NCBI RefSeq assembly: GCF_016863315.1
Contig: NZ_BOOQ01000043.1
Span: 1-59,123, forward strand
Length of the DNA: 59,123 nucleotides
From: Planotetraspora silvatica
GTDB lineage: Bacteria > Actinomycetota > Actinomycetes > Streptosporangiales > Streptosporangiaceae
Reading direction: 5' to 3'
Part shown: in pieces, positions 9,270-18,153 of the stretch
Numbering within the stretch: position 1 is the first letter of the stretch
How the letters are laid out: each line of letters opens with the position of its first letter
Notes under the pieces: generated by a model
Told to the model about the DNA's origin: nothing
The model's database searches: none
The model's input: the letters and a program-made list of their open reading frames with translations, nothing else
Made by a program: the position numbers and the translations under genes

Positions 9270-12200
9270 TCACGACTCGGCGTGCGGCAGGTTGCTCGTC
9301 GCGACCAGGGTCCGAATGGCCCGCAGCGCCACGGAGAGCGTCGCGAGGTCGAACGTGTCGCTCTCCCAGATCTCCGACAACGTCTGCCTGGCCCGCTCGA
9401 CGGCCGCGTTGTTCGCCTCCGACCAGCTGGCCAGCCGTTCCTCCGGGGACAGGCCGGGCTTGCTGTGGATCAGCACGTCACGGGTGAGCGTGGCGTGGGC
9501 CGCGTACAGGTCGTCCCGCAGCGCGGACCGGGCCATCGAGTTCCACCTGCTGTCCCGCGGCAGGTGGATGACCCGCTCCCTGAGCCGTGCGAGCTGGAGC
9601 CGGTCGGCCAGGTCGAAGTAGACCTCGGCGACCTCGTTCACCGGCCTCCCGGTGAACGAGGAGATCTCCACCAGGTCGAACGTGGAGTAGGCGGGCACCA
9701 TCGAGGCCACGCGCTCGGCCAGGTCGTCCGGCACGCCGCGGGCCACGAAGGAGTCCCTCCTCTCCTCGTACGCCACCAGGTCGGGCCCGGTGAGGAGCTT
9801 CGGCAGGTGGGGAAGCAGGCCGTTGGAGCCCTCGATGAACGCCTTGGCCGTGGACGCGAGGTCGAGAGGCGGCCGGCGGTTGCCGAGCAGCCACCGGGTC
9901 CCGCGCTCGGACAGCTTCCGGCTCTCGAAGAGCATCGCGAGCTGGGTGGCGGTGTCGACCTTGTTGTCCAGCGCCTCCACCTGGCGTCGGAACGCGGCCA
10001 GGTCGAACACCTCGCGGGTCACCAGGTACGCCCGGACGACGTCGGCCGTCGAGGCGCCGGTCTCCTCCCCGAAGCGGAACACGAAGCTGGTTCCGCCCGC
10101 GTTGACCACGTCGTTCACGACGCGGGTCGTGATGATCTCCCGGCGCAGCGGGTGGGAGTCCATGTAGGTGCGCAGGCGTTGCCGCAGGGCCGAGGGGAAG
10201 TAGGACACGAGCCACGACGCGAGGTACGGATCGTCGGGGATACCCGAGGCGAGCAACTCGGCGTCCACCACGTGCTTGGTGTAGGCGAGCAGCACCGCGA
10301 ACTCCGGCGCGGTGAGCCCCAGCCCGGACTGGCGGCGCTCGGCCAGCATCTTGTCCGACGGGAGGAACTCCAGCTGCCGGTCGACCAGTCCCGCCCTCTC
10401 CAGGCGCCGCAGGTAGCGGGCGTGGATGTGCAACATCGAGGACGCCTGGGCGCGCGAGGCGGCCAGCACCACGTTCTGCGCGTAGTTGTCGTCGAGCACC
10501 AGCTCGCCCACCTCGTCGGTCATCTCGAGGAAGAGCTGGTTGCGCTGCTTGTCGGTCATCTCGCCGTCGCGGACGACCTGGTTCAGCAGGATCTTGATGT
10601 TGACCTCGTGGTCGGAGGTGTCCACCCCGGCCGAGTTGTCGATGAAGTCGGTGTTGACCAGGCCGCCGCCCAGTGCGAACTCGATCCTCGCCAGCTGGGT
10701 GAGACCGAGGTTCCCGCCCTCTCCCACGACCTTGCAGCGCAGGTCCGCGCCGTTGATCCGGAGACCGTCGTTGGCCTTGTCCCCCACGTCGGCGTGGGTC
10801 TCGGACGTGGCCTTGACGTAGGTGCCGATGCCGCCGTTCCAGAGCAGGTCCACAGGGGCCTTGAGGATGGCGCTGATGAGGTCGTTGGGGGCCAGCGCGG
10901 TGACGCCGCCCGGGATGCCGAGCGCGGCGCGCATCTGCGCCGACACGGGGATGGACTTGGCGGTCCGCGGCCACACGCCGCCGCCGCCGGAGATGAGCGC
11001 GCGGTCGTAGTCGGCCCAGGAGCTGCGCGGCAACGCGAAGAGCCGGCTGCGCTCGGCGAAGCCGCGGGCGGCGTCGGGCGAGGGGTCGACGAACACGTGC
11101 CGGTGGTCGAACGCCGCGACCAGCCTGATGTGCTCCGACAACAACATGCCGTTGCCGAAGACGTCACCCGACATGTCGCCGATGCCGACGACCGTGAAGT
11201 CGGTCGCCTGGACGTCGACGCCGATCGTGCGGAAGTGGTACCGCACCGACTCCCAGGCACCCTTGGCGGTGATGCCCATGGCCTTGTGGTCGTAGCCGAC
11301 CGAGCCGCCGGAGGCGAACGCGTCCCCGAGCCAGAAGGCGTACTCCTTGGACACCTCGTTGGCGATGTCGGAGAACGTCGCCGTGCCCTTGTCGGCGGCG
11401 ACCACCAGGTAGGTGTCGTCGCCGTCGTGCCGTACGACGTCGGGCGGGGGCACGACCTCACCGGCGACCAGGTTGTCGGTCAGGTCGAGAAGGCCGGAGA
11501 TGAACTGGCGGTAGCAGGCGATGCCCTCGGCGAGCTGCTCGTCACGCCCGCCCGCCGGTGGGCGCTTCACCACGAACCCGCCCTTGGAGCCGGTGGGCAC
11601 GATGACGGTGTTCTTCACGGTCTGGGCCTTGACCAGGCCGAGGACCTCCGTGCGGAAGTCCTCCATCCGGTCGGACCAGCGCAGACCGCCGCGGGCGACC
11701 TTGCCGAAGCGCAGGTGCACGCCCTCGACCCTGGGCGAGTAGACGAAGATCTCGTACTTCGGGCGCGGCAGCGGCAGCACGCTGATCGCCTGCGGGTCGA
11801 ACTTCAGCGCGATGTACGGCTTGCGCCGGCCGGAGACGAAGTGGCTGCCCCCGGCTCCGGCGTCCCTGCCCTCGCTGCCGGCGGCCTGGAAGATGTTGGT
11901 CCGCAGCGTGGCGGTGATCATCTCCAGGTAGGCCCGGAGGATGCGGTCTTCGTCGAGTGAGGCCACCTCGTCGAGCGAGGCGAGGATCTCCTCGGTGAGC
12001 GCGTCGCACACCTCGGATCTGCCGTCGTCGGGCCGTCTCGGGTCGAGCCGCGCCTCGAAGAGCCTGACCAGCAGCCGTGCCAGCCGTACGTTGCCGAGCA
12101 GCACGCGTTCTATGTAGCTCTGGCTGAACATGGTGCCGGCCTGCCGGAGGTACTTGGCGTACGCGCGCAGGATCTCGGCCTGTTCCCAGGTGAGGCCGCC

Positions 12201-14222
12201 GGCCAGCACGAGCGCGTTGAAGCCGTCGTTCTCCACGTCGCCGCGCCACAACGCGCCGAACGCGTCCTGGAACAGCTGCTTGAAGTCGTCGCGTTCCACG
12301 TCGTCCGCCGGCGTGTACCGCAGGCCGAAGTCGTAGATCCAGGCGTCCTGGGAGCCCTTGTCGTGGTCCCTGTCCACCTCGTACGGGCGCTCGTCGACCA
12401 CCTCGACGCCCATCCGCTGGAGCAGCGGCAACACGTGGGACAACGAGATGGGCGCGCCCATCCGGTAGAGCTTGAACCGCCGCTCGCCCTCTGCCGCGCC
12501 GTACGGCTCGTAGAGGTTCATGCCGATCTCGGACGGGTCCTCGGCGAGCTGCTCCAGCCGCCGGAGGTCGGCCACGGCCGTACGCGGCGGGAAGTCGGCC
12601 TTGTACCCCTCGGGGAAGGCCGTGCTGTAGCGGCGGATCAGCGCGGGCGCCTCCTCCTCCGCGCACAGCTCGTTGATGGCGACAGCCAGGTCGTCCTCCC
12701 AGGAGCGGGTGACGGCCGCGAGGCGCGTCTCCAGGTCCTCGACGTCGACCGGGAGATCGCCGAGCGGCTTGCCGCGCTCGCCCCGGATGACCACGTGCAG
12801 CCGGGCCAGCGCCGACTCGCCGATCATGGCGCTGTAGTCGAGCGTGGTGCCGCCGAGCGCCTTGAGCAGGAGCTGCTGCATGGCCAGGCGGACCTTGGTC
12901 GTGTAGCGGTCGCGCGGCAGGAAGATCAGGCAGGAGATGTACCGGCCGTAGTCGTCACGGCGCAGGAAGAGCTTGACCTGCTTGCGCTCGCGCAGCCGGA
13001 GCACGCCGAGCGCGATGGGCAGCAGCTCGTCCACGGAGATCTGGAAGAGCTCCGCACGCGGGTAGGTCTCCAGGATCTCGATCAGGTCCTTGCCGTCGTG
13101 GCTGTCCGGCGGGAGCCCCGCCCGGTCGAGGACCTCGCCGAGCTTGCGCCGGAGCACGGGGACCCTGGAGATCGACTCGTTGTACGCCACGTGGGTGAAC
13201 AGCCCGAGGAACCGGCGCTCGCCGGTCACCTCGCCGTCCGGGGAGAAGAACTTGACGCCGATGTAGTCGAGGTACTGCGGGCGGTAGACGGTCGCGCGGC
13301 TGTTGGCCTTCGTGACGATCAGGACCTGCTTCTCCCTCGCCTTCGCCCGCATCGCGGGCGGCATGGCGGCGAAGCTGTCCGATCCGGCCTTGTCGGCCCG
13401 CAGGATGCCGAGCCCGGTGCCGGGGATGGCCCGCAGGCTCTCCCCTCCCTCGGTCTCGACCAGGCGGTACTCCCGGGTGCCGAGGAACGTGAAGTGGCCG
13501 TCGGCCAGCCAGCGGAGCAGCTCCTGGCTGTCCTCCACCCCGGCGGGGTCGAGCGGGGGCGGATCGGCCGACAGCTCGTCCGCCGTGTGCACGGCCAGCG
13601 CCCGCATCTTGGCGAAGTCCTCTACGGCGCAGCGCACGTCGAGCAGGATCCGCTGCAGATCGCCTTCCAGCTGCTTGAGCCCGGCGGGGTCGGTCTGGCG
13701 ATCGATCTCGATGTGCATCCACGACTCGCGGAGCAGCTGGCCGGTGACCTCCTTGTGACCGGCGACGTCCTCCTGGCCGGCTCCGGCCACCAGCGCGCCG
13801 GTCATGTCACGGCGCACCTGCATCTGCGGGTGGACGATCAGATGGGTGCCGAGCTCGTGCCTGTCGATCTCGCTCGTCACCGAGTCGAGGAGGAACGGCA
13901 TGTCGTCGGTGACGATCTGCACCACGGAGCGGCCGGGGTCCCAGCCGTTCTCCTCCAGCGTGGGCGTGTAGACCCGGACCACCGCCCGTCCCTGCGGCCG
14001 GTGCTCGGCCAGGTGGCGGTGGGCCACGGCCGGCCCGAACACGTCCACGGGATCACGGTCGGCCAGGTCCTCGACGGCGACGTGGAGGTAGTACCGCCGG
14101 AGGAAGGCGAGCACCTCCTTGCCGTCGCCCGGCGCGCCAGGCGCGTGGGCGCACCTCTCGGCTGCGGTGCGGAGGAGCTCGTCCAGCGCTTCCTGAGAAT
14201 TTTGCGCCATATCGAGCGGCAT
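9270..14222 (-). CDS. gdhB: large NAD-dependent glutamate dehydrogenase
   Basis: 1650 residues, the size of the giant (about 180 kDa) NAD-GDH class that oxidises glutamate to 2-oxoglutarate and ammonia. The N-terminal half holds ACT-like regulatory regions (for example VRVYTPTLEENGW). The catalytic half contains GKVARGGLRWSDRMEDFRTE, the KAQTVKNTVIVPTGSKGGF lysine region and the dinucleotide-binding VVGIGDMSGDVFGNGMLLS. The ATG at 14222 is preferred over the extended frame (14447), which would overlap the tdo gene; AAAGGGG lies 11 bases upstream. It follows tdo on the same strand, so both may serve amino-acid catabolism. The gene symbol is by analogy. Confidence 0.9.
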   Translation of the reverse strand: MPLDMAQNSQEALDELLRTAAERCAHAPGAPGDGKEVLAFLRRYYLHVAVEDLADRDPVDVFGPAVAHRHLAEHRPQGRAVVRVYTPTLEENGWDPGRSVVQIVTDDMPFLLDSVTSEIDRHELGTHLIVHPQMQVRRDMTGALVAGAGQEDVAGHKEVTGQLLRESWMHIEIDRQTDPAGLKQLEGDLQRILLDVRCAVEDFAKMRALAVHTADELSADPPPLDPAGVEDSQELLRWLADGHFTFLGTREYRLVETEGGESLRAIPGTGLGILRADKAGSDSFAAMPPAMRAKAREKQVLIVTKANSRATVYRPQYLDYIGVKFFSPDGEVTGERRFLGLFTHVAYNESISRVPVLRRKLGEVLDRAGLPPDSHDGKDLIEILETYPRAELFQISVDELLPIALGVLRLRERKQVKLFLRRDDYGRYISCLIFLPRDRYTTKVRLAMQQLLLKALGGTTLDYSAMIGESALARLHVVIRGERGKPLGDLPVDVEDLETRLAAVTRSWEDDLAVAINELCAEEEAPALIRRYSTAFPEGYKADFPPRTAVADLRRLEQLAEDPSEIGMNLYEPYGAAEGERRFKLYRMGAPISLSHVLPLLQRMGVEVVDERPYEVDRDHDKGSQDAWIYDFGLRYTPADDVERDDFKQLFQDAFGALWRGDVENDGFNALVLAGGLTWEQAEILRAYAKYLRQAGTMFSQSYIERVLLGNVRLARLLVRLFEARLDPRRPDDGRSEVCDALTEEILASLDEVASLDEDRILRAYLEMITATLRTNIFQAAGSEGRDAGAGGSHFVSGRRKPYIALKFDPQAISVLPLPRPKYEIFVYSPRVEGVHLRFGKVARGGLRWSDRMEDFRTEVLGLVKAQTVKNTVIVPTGSKGGFVVKRPPAGGRDEQLAEGIACYRQFISGLLDLTDNLVAGEVVPPPDVVRHDGDDTYLVVAADKGTATFSDIANEVSKEYAFWLGDAFASGGSVGYDHKAMGITAKGAWESVRYHFRTIGVDVQATDFTVVGIGDMSGDVFGNGMLLSEHIRLVAAFDHRHVFVDPSPDAARGFAERSRLFALPRSSWADYDRALISGGGGVWPRTAKSIPVSAQMRAALGIPGGVTALAPNDLISAILKAPVDLLWNGGIGTYVKATSETHADVGDKANDGLRINGADLRCKVVGEGGNLGLTQLARIEFALGGGLVNTDFIDNSAGVDTSDHEVNIKILLNQVVRDGEMTDKQRNQLFLEMTDEVGELVLDDNYAQNVVLAASRAQASSMLHIHARYLRRLERAGLVDRQLEFLPSDKMLAERRQSGLGLTAPEFAVLLAYTKHVVDAELLASGIPDDPYLASWLVSYFPSALRQRLRTYMDSHPLRREIITTRVVNDVVNAGGTSFVFRFGEETGASTADVVRAYLVTREVFDLAAFRRQVEALDNKVDTATQLAMLFESRKLSERGTRWLLGNRRPPLDLASTAKAFIEGSNGLLPHLPKLLTGPDLVAYEERRDSFVARGVPDDLAERVASMVPAYSTFDLVEISSFTGRPVNEVAEVYFDLADRLQLARLRERVIHLPRDSRWNSMARSALRDDLYAAHATLTRDVLIHSKPGLSPEERLASWSEANNAAVERARQTLSEIWESDTFDLATLSVALRAIRTLVATSNLPHAES

Positions 14223-14254
14223 GTCGCTACTCACCCCTTTGTGAGCTTTTAGGT

Positions 14255-15076
14255 TTAAAGCCAGGCCCTTAATTCCCACAAGAGGGGAAAGAACTGCATT
14301 CGTGTGCGTCCGCGGAGGTACGGCGCTCCGGACGAGCCGCCCGTACCGGATTTGGTGCCGATCTGGCGCTCGACCATCTGAACGTGGCGCATCCGCCAAT
14401 GAGCGGTGGTCTCGTCGTGCGTCAGCAGATCTTCGGCGAGTTCCCACAGATCGTCGTACGATCCGCGATCCCTCGCCACGGCCAGCAGGGAGTCCATGAT
14501 CTCCTCATCGGAGACAGCGAGGCCACGCTGGGAAAGTGCGGTGAGGTAAGCATCCCACAGGGTGGGTTCGGCCAGCCGCCGCCTGAGTCTGGCGAGTTCC
14601 GCGTCGTCGGCGTCCCGGAGCCGGCTGAGATAGGCCTCGTCCTTCGCTCCGGAGAGGAACTCGAGCTCACGGAACTGGACCGACTGGAACCCGCTGGCCG
14701 GCGCGAGAACCGACCGGAACTCCAGGAAGTCCTGCGGCGTCATGGTCTCCAGCACCTGGACCTGCTCGACGAGGACCCGCTCCACCGCGTGGACCCGGCG
14801 GAACAGGTGCCTGGCGCGCCACAGCGCACCCTCGATCATCGCGTCCCTGATGCGCTCCAACTCGTGCAGGAGCAGCTTGAACCACAGTTCGTAGACCTGG
14901 TGGACCGTGATGAAGAGCAGTTCGTCGCTCGCGCCCGACTGGGGCGCCTGCTGGGCGAGGAGATCTCTCAGGCGGAGGTAGTCGCCATAGGACAGGCGAG
15001 CGCCTTCCTCGCCGAAACTACGCGGAGGAGGCGAAGCGTTCGCGGCCCGGGCCTGCCTATCCGGCAACGCAGCCAT
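14255..15076 (-). CDS. kynA: tryptophan 2,3-dioxygenase
   Basis: 273 residues. A haem enzyme that opens the indole ring of tryptophan to N-formylkynurenine, the first step of the kynurenine pathway. Family blocks seen are LSYGDYLRLRDLL, DELLFITVHQVYELWFK, MTPQDFLEFRSVLAPASGFQS and the C-terminal HWRMRHVQMVERQIGTKSGTGGSSG. The ATG at 15076 has GAGGAG 6 bases upstream; the open frame extends to 15142 but without support. No kynureninase or formamidase gene is adjacent in this window, so the pathway partners lie elsewhere. Confidence 0.93.
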   Translation of the reverse strand: MAALPDRQARAANASPPPRSFGEEGARLSYGDYLRLRDLLAQQAPQSGASDELLFITVHQVYELWFKLLLHELERIRDAMIEGALWRARHLFRRVHAVERVLVEQVQVLETMTPQDFLEFRSVLAPASGFQSVQFRELEFLSGAKDEAYLSRLRDADDAELARLRRRLAEPTLWDAYLTALSQRGLAVSDEEIMDSLLAVARDRGSYDDLWELAEDLLTHDETTAHWRMRHVQMVERQIGTKSGTGGSSGAPYLRGRTRMQFFPLLWELRAWL

Positions 15077-15166
15077 GCACCACTCCTCTGGTGGCACAGC
15101 ATCTCCCTGTCCCCATTGACAGGAAGCGTGGCACCACCGCACCCGATATCACCCGAAAAGGCCCCA

Positions 15167-15183
15167 TACGTCAACTTAACGTA
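15167..15183. promoter_or_regulatory. imperfect palindrome over a candidate tdo promoter
   Basis: TACGTCAACTTAACGTA is a 17-bp imperfect palindrome (TACGT arms). Read on the minus strand it contains TTGACG, which with TGATAT 17 bases downstream resembles a -35/-10 pair for tdo. A dimeric repressor bound here would cover the -35. The site is inferred; no regulator is assigned. Confidence 0.35.
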
Positions 15184-15191
15184 CAGGCGAC

Positions 15192-15389
15192 TCAGGGGCG
15201 GGTCCGCTCGGGGGACACGGAGTCAGCCTTGACCGCGTCGAGCATACCGGGAACGTCGTGGCTCTCCAGCAACTCCGACTGGCACTGCGCGCAGCCGTCG
15301 AGGTGGCGCTCGAATGCCTCCACGTCGTCGTCATCGAGCACTCCAAGGGCATAGGCGGCCACATCGAAGTGTTCCGACGACGCGGACAT
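15192..15389 (-). CDS. very short zinc-finger anti-sigma factor
   Basis: 65 residues beginning MSASSEHFDVAAYALGVLDD, with the zinc anti-sigma signature H-x3-C-x2-C (His29, Cys33, Cys36). The ATG overlaps the sigma-factor stop (TGATG), so translation is coupled. Typical relatives continue with a membrane helix and an extracytoplasmic domain; this one stops after about 30 more residues and is soluble. It should bind and hold the neighbouring ECF sigma factor, perhaps releasing it on thiol oxidation as RsrA-like proteins do (inference). No continuation in other frames was recognised. Confidence 0.8.
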   Translation of the reverse strand: MSASSEHFDVAAYALGVLDDDDVEAFERHLDGCAQCQSELLESHDVPGMLDAVKADSVSPERTRP

Positions 15390-15955
15390 CAGCTCGCCAC
15401 CCCCCTTTCCTTCAGTGCCGAACGCAGAGCGCGCAGGGCATAGAAGAGCCTCGATTTCACGGTACCCGGCGGAATCCCCAGAATCTCCGCCGCTTCGCTT
15501 ACCGTACGGTCCCGTAAGTATGTCTCTTCGATAACTTCCCGGTGCTGGACCGACAGTCCGCGTAAAGCGTCGGCGACCACGATGGCCGCCAGTGTGCGAT
15601 CGGAACCGTCCGGGACGGCGATGGTGTCCTCTTCCGGAGCCTCCACCTCTCTGGGGCGGACGCCCCTGCGCCGGCGCCCGTCGATCACGATGCGGCGGGC
15701 CACGGTCAAAAGCCAGGCCCACAGGAGGCCGGGTTCCCAGGTCAGCTTCGCGGAGTTACGCCAGGCGCGAACAAGCGTCTCCTGGACCACGTCCTCGGCC
15801 CATTGCAGATCGTTGCCGGTCGTCTTCCGCACTTGACGCAGCAGCGGACCACCGAACTCCTGGTACAGCTCCCTGATCAGATGATCGTCCCGATCAGGGT
15901 CGCCGTAGGAGTCCTGACGCGCGAACCGGCTGTCGAGTTGTCGACGCACGGGCAC
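15389..15955 (-). CDS. ECF-family RNA polymerase sigma factor
   Basis: 188 residues. Region 2 includes the helix ending DLQWAEDVVQETLVRAWR (core binding and -10 recognition). Region 4 is ALRGLSVQHREVIEETYLRDRTVSEAAEILGIPPGTVKSRLFYALRALR (-35 recognition, helix-turn-helix). No extra C-terminal domain is present. The ORF starts with GTG at 15955; GAGGA lies about 14 bases upstream, so a slightly later start is possible. It is coupled to the short anti-sigma and divergent from the DUF4142 gene. An AGTCA-N4-TGACT inverted repeat (16002-16015) lies in the shared promoter region. Confidence 0.92.
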   Translation of the reverse strand: MPVRRQLDSRFARQDSYGDPDRDDHLIRELYQEFGGPLLRQVRKTTGNDLQWAEDVVQETLVRAWRNSAKLTWEPGLLWAWLLTVARRIVIDGRRRRGVRPREVEAPEEDTIAVPDGSDRTLAAIVVADALRGLSVQHREVIEETYLRDRTVSEAAEILGIPPGTVKSRLFYALRALRSALKERGVAS

Positions 15956-16078
15956 ATGTTTGCATCAGTTTTCCTCGCCTGTACTCGACTCCGCTAACTC
16001 CAGTCATTTCTGACTATTTCCTGAACCGCCTGCCACACCTCCGCGTACCTCCCACCGAAGGTCACGAAAGGAGGCACG

Positions 16079-16666
16079 ATGCGGTTCCGGTTTGGGGAAC
16101 TCCTGGTGTTCGGCGTCTTCCTCTTCGCCGCGGCCATCGCCGTGGTCGTGGTCGTCCCCCGAGGTGAGGCGGCCCAGGCTGGATGGACTCAGACGCAGTG
16201 GGGGCCCCTCAGCCCGGCCGACCGCGACCTGCTCGTGCGGGTCCGGTGGGCAGGACTCTGGGAGATCCCCGCCGGCCGATGGGCTCAGGATCGCTCGAAC
16301 AGCGACAAGGTCAAGGACGTCGGCATGCACCTGGTGACCGACCACACCAAGCTCGACGCCGAGGTGCGCGCCCTGGCCGACAAGCTCGGGGTCCTGTTGC
16401 CCAACGAGCCCAACCCCGACCAGCAGGGGTGGCTCGACGAGATGTCGGGAGCCAGAGGGCCCGAGTTCGACCGGATCTTCGTCGACCGGCTGAGAAACGC
16501 CCACGGCAAGGTCTTCGCGGTCGTCGCCGCCGTACGCGCGGGCACCCGCAACGACCTGATCCGCGAGTTCGCCACGACGGCGAACAACGTCGTCATGAAG
16601 CACATGTCCCTACTGGAGAGCACAGGCCTCGTGGATTACTCCACGCTTCCCGCCCCCACGGTCTAG
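16079..16666 (+). CDS. exported DUF4142-family protein
   Basis: 195 residues. An N-terminal hydrophobic segment (about 8-27) acts as a signal peptide or anchor. The rest matches the DUF4142 (ferritin-like four-helix) family: blocks such as DRDLLVRVRWAGLWEIPAGRWAQDRSNSDKVKDVGMHLVTDHTKLDAEVRALADKLGV are typical. AAAGGAGG lies 4 bases before the ATG. It is divergent from the ECF sigma gene and 22 bases upstream of the DUF1996 gene, so likely one transcription unit and a candidate target of that sigma factor. Molecular function unknown. Confidence 0.85.
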   Translation: MRFRFGELLVFGVFLFAAAIAVVVVVPRGEAAQAGWTQTQWGPLSPADRDLLVRVRWAGLWEIPAGRWAQDRSNSDKVKDVGMHLVTDHTKLDAEVRALADKLGVLLPNEPNPDQQGWLDEMSGARGPEFDRIFVDRLRNAHGKVFAVVAAVRAGTRNDLIREFATTANNVVMKHMSLLESTGLVDYSTLPAPTV

Positions 16667-16688
16667 TCAGGTTCAGGAGCTATCAAAC

Positions 16689-17972
16689 ATGCGAAAACGG
16701 CTGATGCTTGCGAGTGCCGGCCTCCTGCTGAGCAGCGCGCTCGTCGGGCTCGACGTGCCGGCGGCCTCCGCTCACTGCGATCCCACCGTGCAGGGACACG
16801 ACGAGTGTGAGGACGTCGGCCCCTTCCTGGAGGACTTCGTCGACATCCGGAAGGTCCCCCGCGCGAACACCGGCGTCGTCGCCGGTCGCGGGTCGTTCAT
16901 CTCCCGCTGCGGCCGCAACGAGAACGGGCACCACAACTCGGACAACCACATCGTCGCCCCCGGCGTGTCGAACGGCGCACACCACATCCACGACTACGTC
17001 GGCAACCTGACCACCAACGGGTTCTCCACAGACGAGAGCCTCGCCGCAGGCGGCACCACCTGCCGCCTGGGCGACAAGTCCACCTACTTCTGGCCGGTTC
17101 TGCGGAGCAGGACCGGAGCGACGCCGATCAAGAGCCGTGCGGAAGCGGACGCCGACGCGAACGCCGACGCCGATTCCGAGGCGCCGGCCTCCGAGCCTCC
17201 CGCGTCCGAACCCGCAGCGTCCGAGGCGCCGGCTTCCGACGCCCCGGCTACCGACGCCCCGGTTGACCCCGCGGTCGCCGAGACTCCGGCTTCGGAGACT
17301 CCGACTTCCGAGACGGCGACTTCCGAGACTCCGACGGACGCGGCGACGTCGCCGGGCGCAGAGGCGGATCCCGCCGCGCCCGCCCCGGCGGACACGGCTC
17401 CGGCCCCCAGCGCGTCGGCTCCCGCTCCTGCGGACCCGGGACACGGCGCGGAGGGGAACGTCGGGACGATCCTCCTGCCGAAGGTCGTGACGCTGCAGTT
17501 CCGCGGCAACCGGTTCAACCGGGTCGTGGCCATGCCCCGATTCCTCCGGCTGATCACCGGTGACGCCAAGTCCGCCACCAACGGCCCCGCGAACGCGCGC
17601 GCCCAGTGGACCTGTTCGGGATTCACCAACCGCACCACCACCAAGTACCCCATCTGCCCCAGAGGCAGCATGGTGTTGCGGATCCTGGACTTCCCGAGCT
17701 GCTGGGACGGCGCGAACATCGACAGCGCCAACCACCGTACGCACGTCACCTTCCCCGCCGCCAACGGCCGGTGCGCGGCCGGGACCAAGCCGATCCCGCA
17801 GCTGCGCATGACGCTCGGCTACTCGGTGCCGCGTGGCGCGTCCTTCGCCGTCGACAGCTTCCCCGAACAGCTGCACAACCCGATAACCGACCACGCCGAC
17901 TTCGAGAACGTGATGCCGGCACGCCTGATGAACACGGTCGTCAACTGCATCAACCGCGGCCGCCGCTGCTGA
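16689..17972 (+). CDS. secreted DUF1996 protein split by a low-complexity acidic linker
   Basis: 427 residues with a Sec signal peptide (cleavage near ASAHC, about 28-29). DUF1996 features include GVSNGAHHIHDYVGN (about 92-106), a TYFWPVL block, WTCSGF, LRILDFPSCWDGANIDSANHRTHVTFP and six or more cysteines for disulphides. Between the two halves (about 150-256) lies an Ala/Ser/Pro/Glu/Asp/Thr-rich linker made of short ASExP, ASDAP and TSETP-like repeats, about 105 residues not usual in the family. The ATG has AGGAG 11 bases upstream. The secreted product may be surface-associated; its activity is unknown. Confidence 0.85.
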   Translation: MRKRLMLASAGLLLSSALVGLDVPAASAHCDPTVQGHDECEDVGPFLEDFVDIRKVPRANTGVVAGRGSFISRCGRNENGHHNSDNHIVAPGVSNGAHHIHDYVGNLTTNGFSTDESLAAGGTTCRLGDKSTYFWPVLRSRTGATPIKSRAEADADANADADSEAPASEPPASEPAASEAPASDAPATDAPVDPAVAETPASETPTSETATSETPTDAATSPGAEADPAAPAPADTAPAPSASAPAPADPGHGAEGNVGTILLPKVVTLQFRGNRFNRVVAMPRFLRLITGDAKSATNGPANARAQWTCSGFTNRTTTKYPICPRGSMVLRILDFPSCWDGANIDSANHRTHVTFPAANGRCAAGTKPIPQLRMTLGYSVPRGASFAVDSFPEQLHNPITDHADFENVMPARLMNTVVNCINRGRRC

Positions 17973-17997
17973 TCGCGCCGTCCCGGAAACCCAGGAC

Positions 17998-18055
17998 GTG
18001 CCGTTCCCCGTCCGAACTCCCGCGGTCCACCCCGCGTGAGGACGGGGAGCGGCAC
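17998..18055 (+). terminator. long hairpin after the DUF1996 gene
   Basis: GTGCCGTTCCCCGTCC (17998-18013) pairs along all 16 bases, with one G-U pair, with GGACGGGGAGCGGCAC (18040-18055). The inner loop carries CCCGCGG/CCCGCG. There is no T-tract, so it may be a terminator or processing site that separates the DUF1996 gene from the downstream redox pair. Confidence 0.5.
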
Positions 18056-18153
18056 CCTTCCGCGTCCTGAGCCTCGCACTCCCCGCGGCGATCTCCTCGC
18101 TCGTGCCGAGATCGCCGGAACACCGATCACGGTTTCATCCGACGGAGGAATCC

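Noticed and set aside
9282-11960. 892-residue open frame opposite the glutamate dehydrogenase
   Set aside because: It is a shadow of the GC-rich antisense strand: no ribosome site, and His/Val/Gly/Asp-rich composition typical of such frames.
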